NCBI RefSeq assembly: GCF_014202945.1
Contig: NZ_JACHHW010000004.1
Span: 389,361-453,360 of the forward strand
From: Zhongshania antarctica
GTDB lineage: Bacteria; Pseudomonadota; Gammaproteobacteria; Pseudomonadales; Spongiibacteraceae
Length of the DNA stretch: 64,000 nucleotides
Direction: 5' to 3'
The position numbers were made by a program, and so were the translations under genes. The notes beneath the pieces were generated by a model, which worked only from the letters and a program-made list of their open reading frames with translations, was not told where the DNA came from and did not search any database. Within the stretch, counting starts at the first letter, position 1; the number at the start of each line of letters is the position of its first letter. Below are positions 9,827 through 17,757 of this stretch, one piece after another.

Positions 9827-11032
9827 ATGCCAAATCTGGCCTTACTCCACTTTATCCCGTTTCGTCGTGCAGATATTTTACAAATGTGCCTACAAGAAGG
9901 GCAGTTAGACGCGGAAAGTCTGGTGCAATTCAGGGCCGGTGCCGCCCATATTGAAAGCCACTTTCGCGACGATTTTCACCGTACCAAGCATGCTCTTAAA
10001 GATACCTATTTCAGCCTAGATCCCGACGCCGATACTCGTTTAGTGTATCTGGATAATAGCGATAGCTTGGCCAGTGCCAAGGACTTAGCGCAGCAGGTAG
10101 CGCAGTTACTCGAACGCGCGAATTACGACAAGGTGACCCCTGAGACGCTTGCTAATGCACTGGATTCTGCGTCGTTATTTCATATTAGACTTATGGTAAA
10201 CCTAGATGATTTTGACGAGGTCTTACTGTACACCCGTGGCGCCAGCGAACGCACTGAAGAAATACGTGGGCCGTTTAATCTGTGGCGCAAGACGGTTCAT
10301 TTTGTTAATTACGATAGAGTTGTCCTGTATTTACGTTTTAAAGATACCGTGAACGGAAGCAGCACAGCGGCGGACTGTCGGCCCGGATCAACTATGTTGA
10401 AACTATTCCAAAACGTGCCGGACGCCGACTTGGAAATGCTTTTCCCCAACACTCAAGTTGGAATGCGTTTGCGCGACAAATTAATGATAGGTATACCCGC
10501 ACTCGTGAGCGGAGGGATTGTGCTCACCACCAAGCTTGGCGCGACATTGGTCTTAACTGCGTCTTTGTTAGGTTTTTGGCTGGGTTGGCACAAGGAAGCG
10601 GTGACATTAGACCGCAACGCCATCATTGTACTGTTGGCGGGCGCTGGCACTATTGGCGCCTATTTGTTTAAACAGTTCAGTAATTTTAAAAATCGTAAAT
10701 TGCGTTTTACCGAGGCGCTTACGAGGAATCTCTACTTTAAATTACTGGATAATAATGCGGGGGTTCTGTATCGCCTACTCGACGACGCTGAAGAAGCCGA
10801 GTGTAAAGAAAGCTTACTGGCCTACTACTTTCTATTGGCGGCGCACCAGCCCCTCAGCGCGCAAGAACTCGATCAGCGTATTGAGGTTTGGTTTTCCCAG
10901 CGCTGGCAGTGCCAATTAGACTTTGACGTTGATGACGCGCTACGAAAACTTGCGGCGTTAAAGCTAGCGTATTTGGATGACAATTACTGGCATATTTGCA
11001 GCGGCGAGACAGCCCTAACTAAAACCAAGTAA
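9827..11032 (+). CDS. DUF3754 (TMEM143-like) membrane protein
   Basis: This 401-residue protein matches the DUF3754 pattern shared with eukaryotic TMEM143. It has an N-terminal soluble region with FIPFRRADILQMC and FRDDFHRTKHALKDTYFSLDPDAD, then TRGASERTEEIRGPFNLWRKTVHFVNYDRVVLYLRF. Two membrane segments follow around 225-245 and 262-280, then FKNRKLRFTEALTRNLYFKLLDNNAGVLYRLLDDAEEAECKE, a hallmark block. Function in bacteria is unknown. The ATG at 9827 follows AAAGGTTGTTGCC, a plausible ribosome-binding site. It is a single-gene unit diverging from the CDF gene. Confidence 0.85.
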   Translation: MPNLALLHFIPFRRADILQMCLQEGQLDAESLVQFRAGAAHIESHFRDDFHRTKHALKDTYFSLDPDADTRLVYLDNSDSLASAKDLAQQVAQLLERANYDKVTPETLANALDSASLFHIRLMVNLDDFDEVLLYTRGASERTEEIRGPFNLWRKTVHFVNYDRVVLYLRFKDTVNGSSTAADCRPGSTMLKLFQNVPDADLEMLFPNTQVGMRLRDKLMIGIPALVSGGIVLTTKLGATLVLTASLLGFWLGWHKEAVTLDRNAIIVLLAGAGTIGAYLFKQFSNFKNRKLRFTEALTRNLYFKLLDNNAGVLYRLLDDAEEAECKESLLAYYFLLAAHQPLSAQELDQRIEVWFSQRWQCQLDFDVDDALRKLAALKLAYLDDNYWHICSGETALTKTK

Positions 11033-11141
11033 GTAAGGCGAAACCAATTCAAGGTAGCTTGCAATGGCGAGAGTGAACGCACTCTATGTCACACTTATAA
11101 AAAACGAGTCAATCATGGCTGCGTTTATATATCAGACACAA

Positions 11142-11183
11142 GTCGCACTGCATAGCTACATTAAATTACCTGGGCAGTGCGAC
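11142..11183. repeat. Inverted repeat in the convergent DUF3754/repeat-protein intergenic region
   Basis: GTCGCACTG (11142-11150) and CAGTGCGAC (11175-11183) are perfect complements separated by 24 bases. The element sits just after the end of the minus-strand repeat-protein gene and may stabilise or terminate its transcript. There is no T-run. Confidence 0.45.
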
Positions 11184-11188
11184 TAACA

Positions 11189-11641
11189 TTACAAAACGGT
11201 AGCTAGCACGGGAACGGCTGTATTTACCAAGTCAATGGCGATGGGGAGTAAACCAGCGGTTAAATCTCCGCCTACCAATGGAATGCCTGCATCCAATAAA
11301 CCGCTGGCCAAAACACCATTAAGCAAGGGCAAGGCAGTATTTACGCCGTCAATTGCAACAGGCCCTAAACCTGCCAAAACACTGCTACTTAGGTCTGTTA
11401 CGAGTGGGAGCGTACTCACCAGAACACTATTCACCAGTGGCAATGCAGTATTGACCGTATCAATTGCGAGCGGGGTTAAACCGCCTAAGATAGCTGACGT
11501 TGGCAGGCCAGCATCAAGCAGGTTTAATGACGGTATTGCGCTTCCGCTAAGGGGCCCAAGCGCTCCAGACAGCAAGTCTTGAGCGTGACTTACGGCACTA
11601 ATTGATAAAAGTAATGTTAAGGCGACGCAGTGCTTTTTCAT
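11189..11641 (-). CDS. Secreted hydrophobic three-repeat protein of unknown function
   Basis: This 150-residue protein has a signal peptide (MKKHCVALTLLLSISAVSHA, cut after residue 20). The mature part consists largely of Leu/Val/Ala/Gly. Three imperfect repeats of about 21 residues begin at 54 (GLTPLAIDTVNTALPLVNSVL), 91 (GLGPVAIDGVNTALPLLNGVL) and 130 (GLLPIAIDLVNTAVPVLATVL), with a spacing of 37-39; the protein ends exactly with the third. The conserved core is P-x-A-I-D-x-V-N-T-A-x-P. No known domain was recognised. Pattern and length suggest a small exported protein that may associate with the outer membrane or self-assemble. It is a monocistronic gene. Confidence 0.7.
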   Translation of the reverse strand: MKKHCVALTLLLSISAVSHAQDLLSGALGPLSGSAIPSLNLLDAGLPTSAILGGLTPLAIDTVNTALPLVNSVLVSTLPLVTDLSSSVLAGLGPVAIDGVNTALPLLNGVLASGLLDAGIPLVGGDLTAGLLPIAIDLVNTAVPVLATVL

Positions 11642-12232
11642 GGTAATTTCCTCACGTAGATAAATAGCTATGACACAAGTTGGTTTTCAATCATGGCTCA
11701 GCAAATTCGGTGCCAAAGCCTAATCTTAGGCGGTGTCACCGTAAAAATGATCGCCTATGACAGGTGATTTAAGCCTTATAAACCGGGTATATCAGACTCT
11801 GCTGTTATACGAAAAATTTGGAGTGAGATTCTTAAATCAGCTCAAATTGCCGCTGCTGTAAAAATGGCCATAGGGGTGGCGTGGTAAGAATGGATTATAA
11901 TTGGGCAAAATATCGCGAAGAGGGTATTTCGCTTGAACCAAGCTGGGGCGTTACACGCAGCGCAAATTCTGAGACATAGCACCCTGAATCTCGGGATAAA
12001 AGCGAGAAAGGGCTATTCATGCCCGAAGCGATTCTTACGCAGAAGTTGGTCTTTGGTTTGACCCCTCGTTGCAAAGTGAGGATATTAGGCTTTGCGAAAT
12101 TAACCGCTATAACGGCTCGCATCTTGCTACTCTATAATTAAATCCGATATAAGATGACAGTAATATGCGTAACATATTGATTAATATGCCCTTATTTTTA
12201 GACGATGCATCGGCATTGTTTGGCTGTGAGCG
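11642..12232. other. 591-base stretch with possible degraded small gene
   Basis: No intact gene is convincing here. On the plus strand a 29-codon frame starts at 11890 (MDYNWAKYREEGISLEPSWG) and ends at a TAG near 11979. Further on, a different frame reads LWFDPSLQSEDIRLCEINRYNGSHLATL and ends before 12140. These read like natural protein sequence and may be pieces of one small gene broken by frameshifts. A minus-strand frame of 75 codons (11895-12122) covers the same bases and looks like a shadow. No family was recognised. Confidence 0.35.
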
Positions 12233-12631
12233 ATGAGCTCAGTCTTGCGTCGCAATTTGCGAATTAAAGTAAGAGGCGCTAAACAGGCCGGCTATGTGAT
12301 CACCACAGAACTGGTGCTTCTCGCCGCTGCCTTGCTCGTGGGTACAATCATTGGCTGGATCGCCATACGCGATGCACTCCTGCAGGAGATGTTTGATTTC
12401 GCCTCCGCCATTGAGGCAAACACCTATTTCGCGTTTGACGGCTTGTCCGCTGGTCAGCAGCCCAACGCATTCGAAAACTCTTCGCCGACTAATTTTTCAG
12501 GGCGTTCGGCGTATATTGCAAACAACAATGGAGAGGGTGGGGTAATATTAATTACTGGAGATAACGACGACACCACCACAGATCCAGTAGACCCGCCAAT
12601 TGACCCACTCGACCCCGTTGTTGACCCTTAA
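12233..12631 (+). CDS. Anchored surface protein, N-terminal part (frameshifted with the next frame)
   Basis: The frame encodes 132 residues: a basic start (SSVLRRNLRIKVRGAKQAG), one strong membrane segment with a pilin-like look (about 22-47, YVITTELVLLAAALLVGTIIGW), a short ordered region, and a Pro/Asp/Thr-rich tail (DPVDPPIDPLDPVVDP). It stops at TAA in the sequence GACCCTTAACACCG. One more C there would give a continuous reading DPLTPTDPGPSAPVYSEIPF into the next frame. I therefore think this and 12661-13035 are one gene with a single-base deletion. Function unknown. Confidence 0.6.
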   Translation: MSSVLRRNLRIKVRGAKQAGYVITTELVLLAAALLVGTIIGWIAIRDALLQEMFDFASAIEANTYFAFDGLSAGQQPNAFENSSPTNFSGRSAYIANNNGEGGVILITGDNDDTTTDPVDPPIDPLDPVVDP

Positions 12632-13035
12632 CACCGACCGATCCAGGTCCAAGCGCGCCAGTGTACAGCGAGATTCCTTTTTTAGATGTTGTCGATCCCG
12701 ATCCCTTGGCATTGGTGGTCATAACGGAAAAAGTCAGTATTTTGGACTGTATATCCAGCGCCACCCGCTACAATATTAATATTGCCAAAGTGCTTGGTGG
12801 CGATTTGACTGGTCAGTGTGAAGTGCTATTAAACGAAGTGCCAGATCCAAGTACCATTCCTGCTGATATCGAAAATATTGCGTTTCTCTTACTAATAGAC
12901 CCTATTACTGGTCTCACAACGGATCGCGTCAGCATTGCGGACTGTATGGCTCGTTTGGCAACGGCGAGCGCTGGCCAAATTTACATCGAAGACTTGGCCG
13001 CAGATGGTATTGGCAGCTGTACAATACTTCCTTAA
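12632..13035 (+). CDS. Anchored surface protein, C-terminal part with two Cys-pair repeats
   Basis: The open frame runs in a different phase from the preceding frame and has no good start codon of its own (GTG at 12661 without a ribosome-binding site). Its sequence continues the preceding Pro/Asp-rich linker as PLTPTDPGPSAPVYSEIPF. It then holds two copies of a motif, VSILDCISSATRYN...GDLTGQCEVL and VSIADCMARLATAS...ADGIGSCTIL, each with two cysteines about 25 residues apart that could form disulfides outside the cytoplasm. This supports a single exported protein of roughly 265 residues, now split. No family was recognised. Confidence 0.55.
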
Positions 13036-13194
13036 CCATAAGCTGTGATAATCTTAGCCGCGCTTTGATGCGTCTCCTCGCTGCAGTGGGACAGTTTTAG
13101 CGGGTAGATTCGCTAAGGTTTTATCACTGGTATAAAAACGATTAGCGTAGACTACCCGTACAAGTCTTTTTTTAAGTGATTAAAAGGGTATTTC

Positions 13195-14352
13195 ATGTTG
13201 AATTTCAGTTTCTCTAACGTAACCCGCATCCATTTCGGTGAGGGCCAAATTCAGGTTATAACCAAGGAAATACCTGCCGACGCCAAGATCCTATTAGTTT
13301 ACGGCGGTGGTTCGATAAAAAATAATGGCATTTACGAACAGCTCTCCCTCGCACTGGCCAATCATAGTGTTGTGGAATTCTCTGGCATTGAACCCAACCC
13401 GAGCTATGAAACCTTAATGAAGGCGCAAGCCTTGATTACCGAAAACAGCCTTGACTATATCTTAGCCGTTGGCGGCGGCTCTGTAGTCGACGGCGCAAAG
13501 TTTATTGCCGCTGCAGCCTGCTACGAAGGTCAAGACCCTTGGGACATTATTGCAAAGCGCGAGCGGATTCGTGCGGCGCTGGACATCGGTGTGGTATTGA
13601 CCCTGCCTGCCACGGGTTCCGAGAGTAACTCCGGCGCGGTGGTTACCCGCCACGGCCACAAAGGCGCATTTTCAAGTCCCCTCGTTAGGCCTAAATTTGC
13701 GGTACTCGACCCCGCGGTGACATTGAGCTTGTCAGATCGCCAAATAGGCAATGGCGTCGTTGATGCCTTTGTCCACACCATGGAGCAGTACCTCACTTAC
13801 AGCGTTAATGCCAAAGTGCAAGATCGCTTTGCTGAAGGACTTTTGCAAACCTTAATCGAAGAGGGGCCAAAGGCACTGGCGCCAGCAACTAAAAATGATC
13901 TTGCCGTGCGCGGCAATATTATGTGGGCTGCCAGCCTCGCCCTCAATGGCTTGATTGGTGCTGGTGTTCCTCAAGACTGGACCACCCACATGATTGGCCA
14001 TGAACTTACCGCAGCGCACGGAATTGACCACGCCCGCACTTTGTCCATCGTGCTGCCAGCAGTTTTAAAAGTACGACGGAGCGTTAAGCGGGAAAAACTG
14101 CTTCAGTACGCCGACCGGGTTTGGGGAATTAAGGACGGAGACGAAGACGCTAGAGTTGATCAGGCAATTGCCGCAACCGAAGCGTTTTTTACCGCCATGG
14201 GCTTGCCTGTCAGGCTGTCAGAGGTCGATCTTGGCGCGGAGCATATCGATGAGCTACTTGCCAAACTTACTGAACATGGCATGGTGAAATTGGGTGAACA
14301 GGGCGAAGTCACGCCTGTTATTAGCCGCCAAATCCTAGAGATGGCTGTGTAA
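13195..14352 (+). CDS. yqhD: Iron-containing alcohol/aldehyde reductase, YqhD type
   Basis: This is a NADPH-dependent group III alcohol dehydrogenase that reduces toxic aldehydes such as those from lipid peroxidation. The 385-residue length is typical. Motifs are the N-terminal F-x-N-V-T-R-I-H-F-G-E-G start, LLVYGGGSIKNNGIY, the cofactor motif AVGGGSVVDGAKF (about 92-104), and the metal-site residues in GNGVVDAFVHTMEQY (Asp and His) and HELTAAHGIDHARTLS (two His). It is a single-gene unit with a strong terminator right after it, followed by a glutathione S-transferase gene; both could serve detoxification. Confidence 0.92.
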   Translation: MLNFSFSNVTRIHFGEGQIQVITKEIPADAKILLVYGGGSIKNNGIYEQLSLALANHSVVEFSGIEPNPSYETLMKAQALITENSLDYILAVGGGSVVDGAKFIAAAACYEGQDPWDIIAKRERIRAALDIGVVLTLPATGSESNSGAVVTRHGHKGAFSSPLVRPKFAVLDPAVTLSLSDRQIGNGVVDAFVHTMEQYLTYSVNAKVQDRFAEGLLQTLIEEGPKALAPATKNDLAVRGNIMWAASLALNGLIGAGVPQDWTTHMIGHELTAAHGIDHARTLSIVLPAVLKVRRSVKREKLLQYADRVWGIKDGDEDARVDQAIAATEAFFTAMGLPVRLSEVDLGAEHIDELLAKLTEHGMVKLGEQGEVTPVISRQILEMAV

Positions 14353-14365
14353 TCGATGTTTGTTG

Positions 14366-14396
14366 AGCTGACGCGAAAGCGTCAGCTTCTCGTTTT
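14366..14396 (+). terminator. Rho-independent terminator after yqhD
   Basis: A perfect 9-base stem AGCTGACGC / GCGTCAGCT closes on a GAAA tetraloop (14375-14378) and is followed by TCTCGTTTT. It begins 14 bases after the yqhD stop. Confidence 0.9.
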
Positions 14397-14435
14397 AGGA
14401 CTCGCTAAACTTTACTTCATTTAAAAGGCGCCGAC

Positions 14436-15044
14436 ATGATTACTGTTCACCATCTAAATCAATCGCGTTCAAAACGCGTAATTTGGCTTTTAGAAGAGCT
14501 GCAAACACCCTACGAGGTGGTGCATCACCAACGCAACTCGCAAACTAATCTTGCGCCAGAGAGCCTTGCGGCAATTCATCCGCTCGCTAAATCACCGGTT
14601 ATTGTCGATGGTGAGCGCACTTTGTGTGAGTCGGGCGCGGTAATGGAATACCTGTTAGACCAAACTCCTCAACACAACTTACGTCCGGCTAAAAGCGAGC
14701 CATGCTATTACGACTACTTAGAGTGGCTGCATTTCGCCGAAGGCTCTCTGGCCATGCCAGTGATTATAAACATGATTATGAAGCGCGAAGAACGGGCGGG
14801 TGATAAGCCGCTAGATGGCTATATTGCCAAAGAGCTCGCTCTCGATTTTAGTTACATAGAGGCGACATTGAGCCGCAGGGACTATTTTGCTGGGGATCGG
14901 TTCACGGCGGCAGATATCATGATGTGCATGATTTTGGAGATCGCTTTTGTGCATGACATGCTTACTGGTAAAACGAATACCCTTGCGTATCTGAGTAAAC
15001 TCCAGGGCAGAGATGCATACAAAAAAGCGGCGAGTTTTGGGTAA
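14436..15044 (+). CDS. Glutathione S-transferase family protein
   Basis: This 202-residue protein has an N-terminal thioredoxin-like GST domain (MITVHHLNQSRSKRVIWLLEEL with the catalytic-region Ser at about 9-11; HPLAKSPVI cis-proline segment near 51-57; LCESGAVMEYL near 66-76). An all-helical C-terminal domain follows (DYFAGDRFTAADIMMC near 152-167). Cytosolic GSTs of this form conjugate or reduce electrophilic compounds with glutathione. It is preceded by its own ribosome-binding site (AAAAGGCGCC) and separated from yqhD by a terminator, so it is transcribed independently. Substrate unknown. Confidence 0.9.
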   Translation: MITVHHLNQSRSKRVIWLLEELQTPYEVVHHQRNSQTNLAPESLAAIHPLAKSPVIVDGERTLCESGAVMEYLLDQTPQHNLRPAKSEPCYYDYLEWLHFAEGSLAMPVIINMIMKREERAGDKPLDGYIAKELALDFSYIEATLSRRDYFAGDRFTAADIMMCMILEIAFVHDMLTGKTNTLAYLSKLQGRDAYKKAASFG

Positions 15045-15055
15045 GGCTTAACTCC

Positions 15056-15092
15056 AACGCTGGCGACCTAGAATCGCCAGCGTTGTTTGCTT
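15056..15092 (+). terminator. Rho-independent terminator after the GST gene
   Basis: An 11-base perfect stem AACGCTGGCGA / TCGCCAGCGTT (15056-15066 with 15074-15084) and a 7-base loop are followed by GTTTGCTT. It lies between the convergent GST and CPBP protein genes. Confidence 0.85.
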
Positions 15093-15124
15093 ACTCAATC
15101 TTAGCCGCGCGGAACAGAGCTGCG

Positions 15125-16000
15125 CTAGAAAGGCCAAAAAACCTTGGGGATGTTTCCCTGCTTCAAAAGCGACGCCACATCCATGCCCACAGCAACACCG
15201 GCATGTACAAAGAATCCTCCCCAAATTGACGCCGAACGCAGCGCCAAAATCCCTAAAAACAGCCCAAACAAAATCGCTCCCCCGGCTTCCGGCCATAATT
15301 TAGGGAAGTGAATCATTAGATACGGCACGCACATTATCCATACTGCATTGGCGCCCACTGCGGGCCGTAATGCCTGCAGGAAAAACCCCCTGAAGAAAAA
15401 TTCGAGGCATATGAACTGGCTAAGATAAAGGCATTCCCAAGCGAGAAAGTCGAACCAGCTACGCCCAGCCAAGCGATAAAAAGGGTAGTGGGCAACAAAG
15501 TCTCGGTTAGACGCGGCAATGACGACAAAAAGTAATATTGGCGAGAGTAGCAATAAATAGCCCGCCCAGTGCTGGCTAGTGTTATTCCAGCGCCAACCGA
15601 AATCAGCCACGGGCAGTTTAATATAGCGTTTAATGACGAGTGCCGGAATCAGTACATAGCCAACAACGTGCCAGGCTGTCCACCAAGCATAAGTCATTAG
15701 CTCGACGAAGCCTGTCTGCCTAAGGGCCTGATACAGATAATGCGATGGCTTATCGACTACTTCACTCAAAATTTGCAGTAGGGCGAGGAATACCGAAGAG
15801 TATTTAAGGTAGTGAATGATTAACAAACAGACCGAAACGCAGGCCAATACCACGAATACTCGACGCAGGGCATGGGGGCGGCTCAAGGTATAGCTCGGCG
15901 CATTGCTATCAATTTCATCCAGTGCGGCCAAGATTTGCTTAGGGTGCAGATCTTTTATAATGCGTTTACCGATACCGGTGCTCGTCATACTCATCAGCAA
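15125..16000 (-). CDS. CPBP-family intramembrane protease-like protein
   Basis: This 291-residue multi-pass membrane protein has about seven hydrophobic segments. Its C-terminal half is a CPBP/Rce1-type domain: motif 1 reads LEFFFRGFF, motif 2 includes PYLMIHFPK, and motif 3 is FFVHAGVAVG. In classical EExxxR members the first Glu is the catalytic one; here that position is Leu and only the second Glu and the Arg remain, while the two His are kept. It may therefore be a divergent or non-proteolytic member, as in the WEFFFRG subgroup. A TTG/ATG choice upstream is possible, but 16000 gives a sensible soluble N-terminus. It diverges from the next gene. Confidence 0.8.
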   Translation of the reverse strand: MLMSMTSTGIGKRIIKDLHPKQILAALDEIDSNAPSYTLSRPHALRRVFVVLACVSVCLLIIHYLKYSSVFLALLQILSEVVDKPSHYLYQALRQTGFVELMTYAWWTAWHVVGYVLIPALVIKRYIKLPVADFGWRWNNTSQHWAGYLLLLSPILLFVVIAASNRDFVAHYPFYRLAGRSWFDFLAWECLYLSQFICLEFFFRGFFLQALRPAVGANAVWIMCVPYLMIHFPKLWPEAGGAILFGLFLGILALRSASIWGGFFVHAGVAVGMDVASLLKQGNIPKVFWPF

Positions 16001-16153
16001 GTCTCTGTTAAATAGCCTAGCGCAAATTTTACACCCTCATTCTACTCGGCTTTTAGGGGTGATGTGGCAATGCATGCCAAATTGCTTAGACGGTACCAAG
16101 CCCAAGGCAGATCAGCTAAGCTTGGCGCCGAACCCAATTAGGAATACGCAAAG

Positions 16154-16912
16154 ATGGTGCAGAATATTGCCATTATTAGCCGTAACATGCTCTACAACAT
16201 ACTTACGCTCAGCGTCAGCTTGTTTATCGCCTGGCATTTACTCTTAGCCGGCGATTTTTTTTATGGCTTTTGGCATGACCATATCGGGATTGCTGAGAAT
16301 ATTCGTCAGTATGGGCCAGAGAATATATATCGAACGGGCTTTGCAGACACCACTCGCGCACAACGTATTGAATTATTTAGCCAAATTTGTCACTCGATTA
16401 GTCATCAAGGCGCGGGCCTGGCTGACATACGCTATTCAATTCCCGAAAAAGGCATTAACAGCCCCTTATTACACCAGGCCGAAATCATTCACTTACAAGA
16501 TGTTGCCAATTTAATTAGCACCCTACAAAAAGGCGAGCCATTACTGTATTTGGTGTGGGCGGCTCTTCTAGCGACCTTTATTGCTAAAGCCTGGCGTCTG
16601 CCATCTTGGCGCCAGTTATTACTGGCAAATGCCTTCTGGATCGGCGCCGTCACAATACTGATCATGGTAGTCGGGTGGGTTAGCGTCTTTTATAAACTTC
16701 ACACACTGATCTTTCCAGATAAACACCAATGGTTTTTTTATTACCATGAGTCGTTGATGTCGACCATGATGCAAGCCCCAGATTTATTTTTGTATATAGG
16801 CCTTTCTCTTGCTGTGCTGAGTGGGTTGCTTTACGGCTGCTTACATCTCTTAGCGCGCTTGTTATCGCGCTACCAGGTTCAAGCCTCCCGGATGATGGGT
16901 AGCTCGCAATAA
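16154..16912 (+). CDS. DUF1461-like integral membrane protein
   Basis: This 252-residue protein has one membrane segment near the N-terminus (about 14-36), a periplasmic region of about 90 residues, then three more segments. The ILQDVANL-type stretch (EIIHLQDVANLI), FYKLHTLIFPDKHQWFF and the overall topology suit the DUF1461 (TIGR01906) family, whose function is not established. The first ATG at 16154 is used; a second one at 16190 is possible. It is a single gene with no clear partner. Confidence 0.65.
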   Translation: MVQNIAIISRNMLYNILTLSVSLFIAWHLLLAGDFFYGFWHDHIGIAENIRQYGPENIYRTGFADTTRAQRIELFSQICHSISHQGAGLADIRYSIPEKGINSPLLHQAEIIHLQDVANLISTLQKGEPLLYLVWAALLATFIAKAWRLPSWRQLLLANAFWIGAVTILIMVVGWVSVFYKLHTLIFPDKHQWFFYYHESLMSTMMQAPDLFLYIGLSLAVLSGLLYGCLHLLARLLSRYQVQASRMMGSSQ

Positions 16913-17081
16913 AGTCTAGCGGGGAACGGCTGTAGCTCACCGCTGTCATATAAGGCTTTGGGTAGGACATTCGACAGAATGCGTACCATTTGAAGGGTAC
17001 TATACTGTCTTAGGGCTTCTCCTTGCCGGACTATTGACCGAAACGCTAAATTGCTGGTCACAGGCTGACTAGCTTAGAATT

Positions 17082-17095
17082 GGTGTATATACACC
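17082..17095. promoter_or_regulatory. 14-base perfect palindrome upstream of the AP2-like gene
   Basis: GGTGTATATACACC stands about 35 bases before the AP2-like protein start. Its shape is that of an operator bound by a homodimer; LexA-type boxes in gammaproteobacteria share the TGTATATACA core but begin with CTG. The binding factor is unknown. Confidence 0.45.
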
Positions 17096-17129
17096 CTAAA
17101 TTATTAAAGAAGTGAGACTCACCGGACAC

Positions 17130-17630
17130 ATGTCTAAACCTAAGGCCATGTATGGCATTTCCAGAATAGACGATGAGATTTACCGCACACACGCTTGGCG
17201 GGTGAGTCTGCGGCGCCAGAACAAACTACTCGTTAAAAATTTCCCTGATAAAACCTACGGTGGAAAACGCAAAGCCTTACTCGCTGCTAAAGCCCATCGG
17301 GATCAGGTTATTGACCAATACCCACCAACGACTCGCCAGCAATTCTGCAATGCCCCTAGGCGCCACAACACCTCCGGCATTCCCGGTGTTTATCGCTATG
17401 CAAAGCGCTACAAACTTAAAGACGGCTGCATTAAAGAAATTTGGTATTGGGAGGCTCACTGGCCCGCCAAAAAGCCGGGCGATTTTGGTAAAGCGACGTT
17501 CTCAATACAGCGTTATGGCGAGAAACAAGCAAAGGCACTTGCCGTGGCCGCTCGTGAAGCGGGAGTTCAACAATTAAAAGGCGTCTTTTGGGCAAGTGAG
17601 CGGGGTACATCTCAGCTCACTTTATTGTAG
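17130..17630 (+). CDS. Bacterial AP2/ERF-like DNA-binding protein with two AP2-like repeats
   Basis: The 166-residue basic protein contains two AP2-like modules. The first, about 8-55, reads GISRIDD...HAWRVSLRRQNKLLVKNFPD...KRKALLAAKAHRD. The second, about 84-150, reads SGIPGVYRY...WYWEAHWP...GKATFSIQRYGEKQAKALAVAAREAG. Both show the three-strand plus helix pattern of AP2 domains, which bind DNA in plants and occur in bacterial mobile-element proteins. I start at the ATG of MSKPKAMYG (17130); a GTG at 17112 would add six residues. No nuclease or integrase domain is attached, so its role may be regulatory. It is flanked by a palindrome upstream and a terminator downstream. Confidence 0.75.
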   Translation: MSKPKAMYGISRIDDEIYRTHAWRVSLRRQNKLLVKNFPDKTYGGKRKALLAAKAHRDQVIDQYPPTTRQQFCNAPRRHNTSGIPGVYRYAKRYKLKDGCIKEIWYWEAHWPAKKPGDFGKATFSIQRYGEKQAKALAVAAREAGVQQLKGVFWASERGTSQLTLL

Positions 17631-17650
17631 TGAATTTACCGTTATTGTCT

Positions 17651-17690
17651 TTGCGCTATGCACTCATACATAGCGCAATGCTGCCTTTCG
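17651..17690 (+). terminator. Hairpin terminator after the AP2-like gene
   Basis: A perfect 10-base stem TTGCGCTATG / CATAGCGCAA (17651-17660 with 17669-17678) and an 8-base loop begin 21 bases after the stop codon. The T content after it is modest (TGCTGCCTTTCG). Confidence 0.65.
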
Positions 17691-17757
17691 CTAACGCAGT
17701 TCGGATCAAATAAGCTCGCGCCTAATCTCCTGCGACAATATTTGAATGGGGTTATAT

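Noticed and set aside
11895..12122. Minus-strand frame of 75 codons
   Set aside because: No ribosome-binding site or family pattern; the plus strand over the same bases reads more like (broken) natural protein sequence.
17112..17129. GTG start for the AP2-like protein
   Set aside because: The extra six residues are unlike the module and the ATG at 17130 gives a typical N-terminus.
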